A stretch of 7,972 nucleotides of DNA from Prevotellaceae bacterium UBA1787 (GTDB lineage: Bacteria; Bacteroidota; Bacteroidia; Bacteroidales; Bacteroidaceae), in assembly GCA_002315195.1 (NCBI GenBank), contig DCGD01000092.1, positions 34,687 through 42,658 on the forward strand, in the 5' to 3' direction. Made by a program: the position numbers and the translations under genes. The notes under the pieces were generated by a model. The model saw nothing but the letters and a program-made list of their open reading frames with translations. It did no database searches and had not been told where the DNA came from. Positions 1 to 6,463 of the stretch are shown piece by piece (within the stretch, counting starts at the first letter, position 1; every line of letters starts with the position of its first letter).

Positions 1-17
1 AATAAGAGTATTTTCAT
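1..17 (-). CDS. Possible 5' end of the next gene (only five codons visible)
   Basis: An ATG at 17-15 opens a frame reading M-K-I-L-L before the window ends. A lysine followed by hydrophobic residues is how a signal peptide or lipoprotein signal would begin. It lies 25 bp after the ptpA stop, with an A-rich stretch just upstream, as is common before Bacteroidota start codons. Five codons cannot establish a gene, and no function can be given. Confidence 0.25.
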
Positions 18-42
18 GTTTTGTATGATTAGTGTATGTTGT

Positions 43-2202
43 TTATTGCTTTGGTTTCAGAAAGTCTTCAAAATAGCGTGTGATGTGTTCATAAAGGTGA
101 ATGCGGTCCTTCCCCTGCATGTTGTGCCCATCTCCGGGGTAGGTGAACAAATCGGGGTGTGTGCCTCTGTCTTCACAGGCACGAATAAAAGATAAAGTGT
201 GCTGTGGGACACATACCGGGTCGTTGTAACCAAAGACGATGAGGAGTCGCCCTTTGAGGTTGCCAGCCTTTAGGCAGAGATTGTTGTTTTTGTAGCCTTC
301 GGGATTAGTTTGTGGGGTGTCCATGTAGCGTTCCCCATACATGATTTCATAATATTTCCAGTCAATGACGGGGCCACCCGCCACGGCGCATTTGAATATG
401 TCGGGGTAAGTAAGCATGAGATTGGTTGTCATGAATCCACCGTAACTCCAACCATGTATGCCTATGCGCGTGGCATCAACGTAAGGGAGGGATTTAAGAA
501 ATTCCACTCCGCACATTTGGTCTTTCATTTCTTCCGTGCCCAATTGGCGGAAAGTGACATTTTCAAATTCCAGTCCCCGTTCACTGCTCCCTCGATTGTC
601 CAGTACAAACACGACATAGCCCAATTGTGCCATGTATATTTCCCAGCCTCGATGTCCATAGCCGAAGGAAGCATTGACCAAACGTGTGTGTGGGCCGCCG
701 TACACATATATGACAGTCGGGTATTTCTTGTTGGCGTCAAAATCCACCGGAAGAATGAGGCGATAGAATAGTTTTGTCTTTTTGTCTGCCGCTTGGATGG
801 TTCCGAGTTTTATTTCCGGTACATTGTATTCTTGCCATGGATTGTCCGTTGTGAGCAGGCGCGTGCTTTTCTTTGACTTGACTTCTATGATGTCAATGCA
901 GCGTGAAATTTCAGGTGCGTTCCATGTGTCAATGATGTGTGTGCCCGATGCCGATGCTTTGCCGGAATGAATGCCTTTCCCGTTGTCAAGACGTGTGAAA
1001 CCTTCATTTTCAACGTTGACGGCAAACAGATTGTGTTGGATAGGCGAGCATCCTGTGGTATTTACAAGAACTTGTTTGGTTTTCGTATTGAAACCGAGGA
1101 TGTCAAGGACTACTCCAAGAGGTTCGGTTGTGATTTTGCGAAGTGTGGTTTCTTCTTTGATGCTGTACAGATAGAGTTGGTCAAGATTCTCCTTGCGGCT
1201 CCAGTAGATGAATTTATCTGAATCCCAGGGAAGGAATGTCAATTCATGTTGAGGCTCAACGTATTTTGGATGCGTTTCTTCAAGAAGTTGTTTTTCAGGT
1301 TTACCTGTGGCTGCGTTGAACATCAGCAGTCTTGCATGATTTTGGTCTCGGTTGAGGTTGTAAAGCAGGACATGCTTGCTGTCGGGTGCCCAGGAAACGC
1401 AACAATAGTATTGGTCTGTATTGTCGCCGGTTTCAAGCCAAACGGTTTTTTCCAGTTTTGGATTGAAGATGCCAATGCTCACTTTATGACTCGTTTCGCC
1501 GGCCATGGGGTATTTGGTGGGAGCGGTGGAGGCTATGCGCGTGGATATGTCAACAAGAGGGTAGTCTGGCACCATGCTTTGGTCCATGCGGTAGAAACAC
1601 AGCAAGTTTCCATCAGGACTCCAAAATGTACCTTTGTTTATTCCAAACTCGTTTCGGTGGACGCTTTGTCCGTAAACGATGTCTCGTGAACCATCTTGGG
1701 AAACTTGGTGTTTTTTGCCATCTTGGGTCAGTACGAAGAGATTGTGTTTCTCGTTGAAAGCGAATGCGCGCGAAGCCGGGTTCCAGTCTTGGTCACTGCA
1801 ATCCACGGGAAATTGGAGGTTCCATTCGTTTCGTGCTTCCTTCCAGTTGTAAAGCACAAGATGTTGCTTGGTCTTGATGAGGGCGAGTGGTCTGTCTGCA
1901 TACGGAAAGGAAATGGACTGCAATGTCGAAACATTATCAATGGCGTTATTTTTCAACGCCGAATTGCAAGCCTCCAATGTGAAGAGGTCTTCCCAGGAGT
2001 TTTTGCTTGTAAACCGCTCACATTTGTCTTTGTTCAACCGAATAAGTTGGTCGCCCCACCACACCAAACGCAAGTTCTTGGGTTGCATCTTTTGGTAGGT
2101 CGTGCCTCCCGGAATAAGATCGTCAAGGGTAATTGCTTTCTTTTGTGCCAAAATGGTAAGTGGGAAGAGAAAGAAAATTAACAAGCAAGTCTTAATCCTC
2201 AT
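43..2202 (-). CDS. ptpA: Prolyl tripeptidyl peptidase, S9B (DPP IV-like) serine exopeptidase
   Basis: Secreted serine exopeptidase expected to release Xaa-Xaa-Pro tripeptides from free peptide N-termini. The 719-aa product begins with a signal peptide (R2, K4, hydrophobic core about 6-18, likely cleavage A19|Q20). A beta-propeller domain follows (about 30-470), then an alpha/beta-hydrolase domain (about 480-719). The triad is visible: Ser586 in GWSYGG, Asp661 in YNDPV, His693 in GDGHN. Relative to my recollection of P. gingivalis PtpA (Ser603, Asp678, His710), the offset is a constant 17. Glu185 in HRNEFG and Glu619 in YYEIMYGER match the two PtpA glutamates that bind the substrate amino terminus (Glu205, Glu636). 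The paired Glu-Glu of true DPP IV is absent, which favours tripeptidyl over dipeptidyl activity. The frame is open upstream to 2466, but that part only re-reads the rlmL tail. The ATG at 2202 puts the signal peptide at the N-terminus and overlaps rlmL by 11 bp, suggesting translational coupling. One oddity is that the usual HG before the catalytic Asp loop reads FG. Confidence 0.88.
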   Translation of the reverse strand: MRIKTCLLIFFLFPLTILAQKKAITLDDLIPGGTTYQKMQPKNLRLVWWGDQLIRLNKDKCERFTSKNSWEDLFTLEACNSALKNNAIDNVSTLQSISFPYADRPLALIKTKQHLVLYNWKEARNEWNLQFPVDCSDQDWNPASRAFAFNEKHNLFVLTQDGKKHQVSQDGSRDIVYGQSVHRNEFGINKGTFWSPDGNLLCFYRMDQSMVPDYPLVDISTRIASTAPTKYPMAGETSHKVSIGIFNPKLEKTVWLETGDNTDQYYCCVSWAPDSKHVLLYNLNRDQNHARLLMFNAATGKPEKQLLEETHPKYVEPQHELTFLPWDSDKFIYWSRKENLDQLYLYSIKEETTLRKITTEPLGVVLDILGFNTKTKQVLVNTTGCSPIQHNLFAVNVENEGFTRLDNGKGIHSGKASASGTHIIDTWNAPEISRCIDIIEVKSKKSTRLLTTDNPWQEYNVPEIKLGTIQAADKKTKLFYRLILPVDFDANKKYPTVIYVYGGPHTRLVNASFGYGHRGWEIYMAQLGYVVFVLDNRGSSERGLEFENVTFRQLGTEEMKDQMCGVEFLKSLPYVDATRIGIHGWSYGGFMTTNLMLTYPDIFKCAVAGGPVIDWKYYEIMYGERYMDTPQTNPEGYKNNNLCLKAGNLKGRLLIVFGYNDPVCVPQHTLSFIRACEDRGTHPDLFTYPGDGHNMQGKDRIHLYEHITRYFEDFLKPKQ

Positions 2203-3769
2203 TGTAGCGGTTTGAAAAACGTTTATTATTTCTATCGCCCTTGAATTTGCTGTTTTGAGGTTTGCCGCCTTTGTTGAAAGACTGCCCTGCCTTGAAATTG
2301 TTTCGATTGCGGTTGTTGCTATCGTTGAAATCGTTATCTTTTTTATTCTGCTTGTCGCGTTGTGAGGTGAAATTTTTCCGTTCAAGACCATGTTCGGAAT
2401 GTTGTTTGTCATCTTCATAACGACGTTCGCGGCTGCCTCGACTTTCTTTTTGTTGGCTTTGGACAAATTCGCGATGGCGTTTCATCATGTAGTAAGGGAT
2501 TTCAGATTCACCTTCTTCCTCCTCTTTGTTGTTATAGGTGTTGGTAGGATTGCGATGTTGTTTGGGCTTTCGTTTGTTGGCGTTGCGCTCGCGTTCTTCA
2601 TCTGTCTTGAGGATATTACCTTGTGAACGAAAGTTGTCCAATTTTCCGTCAAAAATTTGGTATTTGCGTAGTTCACAATCCAGTGCGCCATTGAAAAGAG
2701 GAATCTTTACGCTTGGTTTCAAACCAATTTGGTCGAAGGTCTCTTCATGGTAGCTGATGAGCCAGGCCTCGTTGCCGATGAATTGATGCTTAAGTTTTTC
2801 ACCTATTTTTTTGTATAAATCCAGCAAGTCGGGCACGCTGATGCGTTCACCGTAGGGGGGATTCGTTACGATGATGGACTTTTCCGCAGGTTGCTTGAAC
2901 AATACGATGGACTGTGCGGCAGCGGTTATTTCGGTTGCCACGCCTGCGGATTTGATGTTTTCCTGTGCAATGAGAATGGCGTTTTTGTCGATGTCGTATG
3001 CGTAAATCTTGTGATTGAATGGACGTTCATTGGAGTCATCGTTATAGATGGAGTCCAACAAATCCTTGTCGAAGTCTTTCCAATTTTCAAAAGCAAACTT
3101 TTGGCGGAAAACGCCGGGTGCGATGTTGCGTGCAATCAGAGCCGCCTCAATGGCAATGGTGCCTGAACCGCACATGGGGTCAATCAAGTCACATTCTCCA
3201 TTCCAACCTGTCAGGAGTATGATACCTGCGGCCAAAACCTCGTTGATGGGACTCTCTACTGATGCTATGCGATAACCACGTTTGTGAAGGCTTTCACCTG
3301 AGGAATCAAGGGATAGCGTACATTCGTTGTTTGAAATGTGCATGTTGAACTTGATGTCCGGGTTGGTGACGCAGATATTGGGACGTTTCCCCGTTTTTTC
3401 ACGGAAATAATCAACGATGGCATCTTTGACCTTATATGCCACAAATTTGGAATGTTTGAAATCCTCTGAATATACCACCGAATCAACGGCGAAAGAAGTG
3501 TCAAGATCCAGGAAATCATTCCAGTTGATGGCTTTGACGGCATCGTACACTTCATCGGCTGTGTTGGCCTTGAAAGTAGCTATGGGTTTGAGAATGCGAA
3601 TTGCGGTGCGAAGACAGAAATTTGCTCGGTACATCATTTCTTTGTCGCCTGTAAATGCTACCATGCGGCGGCCGATTTCTATGTTTTCTGCCCCCAGGTT
3701 GCTAAGCTCCTTTGCCAAAATTTCTTCAAGTCCTTGAAATGTCTTGGCGATGAGTCTCGTTGGTTCCAT
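2192..3769 (-). CDS. rlmL: RlmL-type 23S rRNA guanine-N2 methyltransferase (THUMP + class I MTase) with long charged tail
   Basis: SAM-dependent RNA methyltransferase resembling the N-terminal (RlmL) half of E. coli RlmKL, which makes m2G2445 in 23S rRNA. Of 525 residues, about 1-155 form the N-terminal plus THUMP region (FQGLEEILAKEL near 11-22, AINWNDF near 80, KVKDAIVDYF near 113-122). Residues about 165-375 are the Rossmann methyltransferase, with the SAM-binding DPMCGSGT at 197-204 and catalytic NPPYGERI at 303-310. GALDC at 361-365 also matches E. coli RlmL. The RlmK half is missing, as in many non-proteobacterial homologues. Residues about 380-525 are instead low-complexity, rich in Asn, Lys, Arg, Gln and Glu, and look disordered and RNA-binding. 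Start: ATG at 3769 gives the expected MEPTRLIAKT beginning; no clear Shine-Dalgarno is seen. It follows cysE after 116 bp in which I see no convincing promoter or terminator, so readthrough from cysE is plausible. The exact rRNA target is inferred from the family. Confidence 0.85.
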   Translation of the reverse strand: MEPTRLIAKTFQGLEEILAKELSNLGAENIEIGRRMVAFTGDKEMMYRANFCLRTAIRILKPIATFKANTADEVYDAVKAINWNDFLDLDTSFAVDSVVYSEDFKHSKFVAYKVKDAIVDYFREKTGKRPNICVTNPDIKFNMHISNNECTLSLDSSGESLHKRGYRIASVESPINEVLAAGIILLTGWNGECDLIDPMCGSGTIAIEAALIARNIAPGVFRQKFAFENWKDFDKDLLDSIYNDDSNERPFNHKIYAYDIDKNAILIAQENIKSAGVATEITAAAQSIVLFKQPAEKSIIVTNPPYGERISVPDLLDLYKKIGEKLKHQFIGNEAWLISYHEETFDQIGLKPSVKIPLFNGALDCELRKYQIFDGKLDNFRSQGNILKTDEERERNANKRKPKQHRNPTNTYNNKEEEEGESEIPYYMMKRHREFVQSQQKESRGSRERRYEDDKQHSEHGLERKNFTSQRDKQNKKDNDFNDSNNRNRNNFKAGQSFNKGGKPQNSKFKGDRNNKRFSNRYNED

Positions 3770-3885
3770 TAAGATTTTTGAATGTTAAGTTTGTTGATTG
3801 AGGCGGAAACTTTTGTTTTGTTGCGTAATAATGGCAAGGGTTTCCGAATGAATAGTTCTCTTATAAGGTATGATGATAATGTGTT

Positions 3886-4797
3886 TTAAAACATATGCTG
3901 TTTGTTGGCTTGAACCACTTTGCCCTCGGCGGGTACGTCTTCCGTAACCCATACGTTGCCGCCAATGACCGCACCTTTTCCAATGGTGATGCGTCCCAAA
4001 ATAGTGGCGTTGGAATAGATGATGACATCGTCTTCAATGATAGGGTGGCGTTTGATGCCTTTGATGGGATTGCCGTTTTCATCCAATGGAAAACTTTTGG
4101 CGCCGAGTGTTACGCCCTGGTAGAGTTTTACGTGATTGCCAATGATGGTGGTTGCGCCAATGACAACGCCTGTTCCATGGTCTATGGTAAAGTACGATCC
4201 TATTTCCGCCTCCGGATGGATGTCAATCCCGGTTTCACTGTGCGCCATCTCCGTGATGATGCGGGGAATGAGAGGAACGCCCAAAAGATGCAATAGATGA
4301 GCTACGCGGTAGTTTGTCAATGCCTTGATTATGGGATAGCAGCTGATGACTTCTCCGTAACCTGTTGCCGCTGGGTCACCGTTGAACGCCGCGATTACGT
4401 CTGTTTCCAGTATATGTCGGATGCGGGGAAGATTTTCAATGAATTGAAGGGCAATGCCGTTGGTTTTTTCTACTAAGTTTTTTCTGGTAGCGTCATCGCC
4501 ATTAATGACTTGTGTTAGCAAGCCGGCTTCTATTTGTTCAAGAAGAAGCGTGTGGATACGTTCAATGTTGACGCCAACATGAAATTTCAGTGTGTTTCTG
4601 TCAATGCTTGGCTTTCCAAAATATCCGGGAAAGAAAACCGCCCGACATAAGTCAATGATTTCCTTCAATACCATTGCAGAAGGTATGGGATCGCTGTCCT
4701 TGCATTCGTGGAGAAATCCACTTTTTTCTAATTGTAAACAGTCTGACAACTCATCTACGGTATGGTTGAAAAGATGAGCTATTTTCTCGGAATTCAT
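3886..4797 (-). CDS. cysE: Serine O-acetyltransferase
   Basis: Transfers acetyl from acetyl-CoA to L-serine, making O-acetylserine for cysteine synthesis in the cytoplasm. The 303-aa product has an alpha-helical N-terminal part (about 1-180) and a left-handed beta-helix of hexapeptide repeats (about 190-285, such as EAEIGS, VVIGAT, ATILGR, AVIGGN). The presumed catalytic pair is Asp192 in IDIHP and His207 in IDHGTG. They are 15 residues apart, as recalled for Asp143/His158 of E. coli CysE. RHP at 250-252 follows a loop of about 15 residues that is longer than in E. coli. The protein stops soon after the helix, at VVQANKQHMF. It lacks the flexible tail ending in Ile that E. coli-type CysE inserts into CysK, so the classical cysteine synthase complex may not form. 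No cysK is adjacent. Start: ATG at 4797, with only a weak AGGA nearby. A Bacteroidota-type promoter lies about 44 bp upstream. Confidence 0.9.
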   Translation of the reverse strand: MNSEKIAHLFNHTVDELSDCLQLEKSGFLHECKDSDPIPSAMVLKEIIDLCRAVFFPGYFGKPSIDRNTLKFHVGVNIERIHTLLLEQIEAGLLTQVINGDDATRKNLVEKTNGIALQFIENLPRIRHILETDVIAAFNGDPAATGYGEVISCYPIIKALTNYRVAHLLHLLGVPLIPRIITEMAHSETGIDIHPEAEIGSYFTIDHGTGVVIGATTIIGNHVKLYQGVTLGAKSFPLDENGNPIKGIKRHPIIEDDVIIYSNATILGRITIGKGAVIGGNVWVTEDVPAEGKVVQANKQHMF

Positions 4798-4840
4798 TGT
4801 CCTATTTCTTGTACTCTATTGGTTATATTAACAACGTGTG

Positions 4841-4848
4841 CAAAGGTA
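4841..4848 (-). promoter_or_regulatory. Candidate Bacteroidota -7 promoter element for cysE
   Basis: Read on the minus strand the site is TACCTTTG, an exact fit to the Bacteroidota sigma-ABfr -7 consensus TAnnTTTG, followed by CA as often seen. It lies 44 bp before the cysE ATG, predicting transcription start near 4834 and a leader of about 37 nt. The -33 region is poor: about 19 bp upstream there is only AT-rich sequence without a clear TTTG. The call rests on the -7 match and its position. Confidence 0.55.
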
Positions 4849-4953
4849 AAAAGAATATTTTGAAAATATCCATCTTAAAGAAAGGAAAACTGCATCTTTC
4901 ATGGAAAAAAACTACACGTTTCGATTACGAAATCGGTTGGACGATAAAGATAC

Positions 4954-4979
4954 AAAAAAGCCATGCTACGGGGAGCATG
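4954..4979 (-). terminator. Candidate intrinsic terminator downstream of the U32 gene
   Basis: On the minus strand the arms CATGCT (4979-4974) and AGCATG (4967-4962) enclose the six-base loop CCCCGT. After GC there is a run of six T (4959-4954). The stem is short (6 bp, 7 with a T-G wobble) but the T-run position is right for Rho-independent termination. It lies about 125 bp after the U32 stop and before the cysE promoter, which is where a transcript boundary is expected. Confidence 0.5.
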
Positions 4980-5104
4980 ACTGAAAGGTGCAAAAAGAAA
5001 AAAGTTGGAACATACACTCCGTTTACGGAACATCCAAAAGCCTGTTCTTCAATTGAGGGTAAATGGTCAATTTCTCATTGCTTTTTCCGATGATGAACAA
5101 AGCG

Positions 5105-6397
5105 TCACTCCACTTTTCCTCTTCCTGACGGAACGATTTTGAAAAGTTTGTCTGAAGGGCGTATTTTGCATGGAACTTTCAAAGAGACGTGCTGACCTTT
5201 GCGGGCTGTTTCCACGCAGTTTAATTCATAACGTATTTCGTCCGCATCCAAATAGATGATACCAGTTGTCGGGCCTGTGATGCACAAATGGTCGCCTTGC
5301 ATAAATTCCTCCGCTTCGATGACGAACTCCGCTACGCCAATTTTAGAGAAATGCTTTACTCCTTTGCCCACATATACTTTCTTTTCCGTCGCGCTCGAAC
5401 CGTATTCCTTGTTCCATTCTCCCAAAGTCTGTCCTTGGTAGTAACCATCCCAAAATCCGCGGTTGAAAACCGTCTTTAACCGTTCGTCCCATGCGTCTTT
5501 CTTTTCTGATGTAAATGTTCCGTCAAGAACCGATTGCAAGGCTTCCTTATAGCATTTCACTACGGAATGAACGTATTCGGGACCTCTTGCGCGTCCTTCA
5601 ATCTTGAATACGCGGACACCCGCCGCCATCATTTGGTCGATGAAACGTATGGTTTTCAAGTCTTTGGGACTCATGATGTATTTGTTGTCCACATCCAATT
5701 CCACTCCCGTTTCCCTATCGCGTACAGTATAAGCTCTCCGACACACCTGAAGACAGGCACCTCGATTGGCACTGTAGCCCAAGTTGTTCAGGCTTAGATA
5801 GCATTTCCCGCTTACCGCCATGCACAAGGCACCATGACAGAACATTTCTATGCGTATGCGTTCACCCGAAGGTCCACAGATGTTCTGCTCAATGATTTGT
5901 TGATGGATTTCCTGTACTTGTCGCAGGTTGAGTTCGCGCGCCAATACCACTACGTCTGCATATCGGGCATAGAATTTCAGCGCTTCTATGTTTGAAATGT
6001 TGAGTTGCGTGGAAAGGTGTATTTCTTGTCCTATGTCGGCGCAATATTGAAGAACGGCGACATCACTTGCAATGACGGCGGAGATGCCCGCCTGTTTGGC
6101 GGCATTGCAGATTTGCATCATCAATGGCAAGTCTTCGCCATAGATTATGGTGTTTACGGTCAAGTAACTTTTCACATCGGCCTCATTGCATATCCGTACT
6201 ATTTCAATCAAGTCGTCAATGGTGAAATGTGCGGCGGAATGTGCGCGCATGTTGAGGCTTTCAATGCCGAAATAAATGGAATTGGCGCCGGCCTGGAGTG
6301 CTGCGTGCAAGGATTCCCACGAACCTGCCGGAGCCATGATTTCAAAGTCGGTCAATGGCAGGTTTCTTAAATCCATGTGTTCTATTTGTTGTGCCAA
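5105..6397 (-). CDS. Peptidase U32 family protein, TrhP/YegQ-like (probable tRNA-hydroxylation factor)
   Basis: Despite the 'peptidase' name, the best-studied relatives act in RNA hydroxylation: TrhP (YegQ) forms 5-hydroxyuridine at tRNA position 34, and RlhA acts on 23S rRNA. The 430-aa product begins with a barrel-type domain (EIMAPAGSWESL at 19-30, then AGANSIYFGIE). The complete U32 signature spans 184-202 (E-x-F, HGALC, GKC, S). Cys192, Cys199, Cys215 and Cys219 are candidate iron-sulphur ligands; YIMSPKDL at 240-247 and KIEGRARGPEYV near 265-276 are further family landmarks. Its length is near TrhP (about 450 aa) and well short of RlhA (about 650 aa), so TrhP-like is preferred, but the substrate is inferred. 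The frame gives a TTG start at 6397; an ATG seven codons later (6376) is an alternative, and neither has a good Shine-Dalgarno. It lies just after a strong terminator, so it should have its own promoter in 6398-6463, though no good -7 match is visible there. Confidence 0.85.
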   Translation of the reverse strand: MAQQIEHMDLRNLPLTDFEIMAPAGSWESLHAALQAGANSIYFGIESLNMRAHSAAHFTIDDLIEIVRICNEADVKSYLTVNTIIYGEDLPLMMQICNAAKQAGISAVIASDVAVLQYCADIGQEIHLSTQLNISNIEALKFYARYADVVVLARELNLRQVQEIHQQIIEQNICGPSGERIRIEMFCHGALCMAVSGKCYLSLNNLGYSANRGACLQVCRRAYTVRDRETGVELDVDNKYIMSPKDLKTIRFIDQMMAAGVRVFKIEGRARGPEYVHSVVKCYKEALQSVLDGTFTSEKKDAWDERLKTVFNRGFWDGYYQGQTLGEWNKEYGSSATEKKVYVGKGVKHFSKIGVAEFVIEAEEFMQGDHLCITGPTTGIIYLDADEIRYELNCVETARKGQHVSLKVPCKIRPSDKLFKIVPSGRGKVE

Positions 6398-6419
6398 GTT
6401 TTCTTAATTTTAGTGTGAT

Positions 6420-6458
6420 AAAAAAACAAGAGTTAAGGAATGGTCGCCTTAACTCTTG
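6420..6458 (-). terminator. Strong Rho-independent terminator of the FKBP operon
   Basis: A perfect 12-bp inverted repeat (CAAGAGTTAAGG at 6427-6438 and its complement at 6447-6458) encloses an 8-base loop. On the minus strand it is followed at once by seven T (6426-6420). It begins 5 bp after the stop of the FKBP gene. The plus-strand side lacks a T-run, so it works for minus-strand transcription only. Confidence 0.92.
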
Positions 6459-6463
6459 ATGAT

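Larger units (their letters stand above)
4798..5104. other. 307-bp non-coding spacer between the U32 gene and cysE
   Basis: No gene is supported here. A plus-strand frame from a TTG at 4797 runs to 5093, but it has no recognisable family, no ribosome binding site, and begins over the cysE start codon. The spacer is AT-rich, with several A-runs on the plus strand. Contents from high to low coordinate are: a loose hairpin with arms 5005-5009 and 5033-5037 followed on the minus strand by T-rich sequence; a better terminator-like hairpin at 4962-4979; a small inverted repeat at 4922-4935 (CGATT, four-base loop, AATCG); and a promoter -7 match at 4841-4848. No riboswitch was recognised before cysE; the predicted leader is only about 37 nt. 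Confidence 0.6.

Noticed and set aside
310..2181. Plus-strand open frames at 310-771, 1246-1689 and 1696-2181
   Set aside because: They lie antisense to ptpA, show no recognisable domain, and are explained as shadows of the real minus-strand gene.
2203..2466. N-terminal extension of ptpA by 88 codons
   Set aside because: The added residues only re-read the repetitive rlmL tail in another frame and would bury the signal peptide inside the protein.
3770..3885. Promoter or terminator between cysE and rlmL
   Set aside because: No TAnnTTTG element and no hairpin with T-run is seen. A TACCTTAT on the minus strand only partly fits and has no supporting -33 element.
3895..4296. Plus-strand 133-codon frame opposite cysE
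   Set aside because: It is antisense to the hexapeptide-repeat region of a clearly real gene and resembles no known protein.
5005..5037. Second intrinsic terminator for the U32 gene
   Set aside because: The outer stem is only 5 bp with a long loop; the inner TCCG/CGGA hairpin is far from the T-rich run. The hairpin at 4954-4979 is a better candidate.
4797..5093. Plus-strand 98-codon frame in the spacer
   Set aside because: It has a TTG start overlapping the cysE start codon, no ribosome binding site, Lys-rich composition arising from A-runs, and crosses the terminator hairpin.
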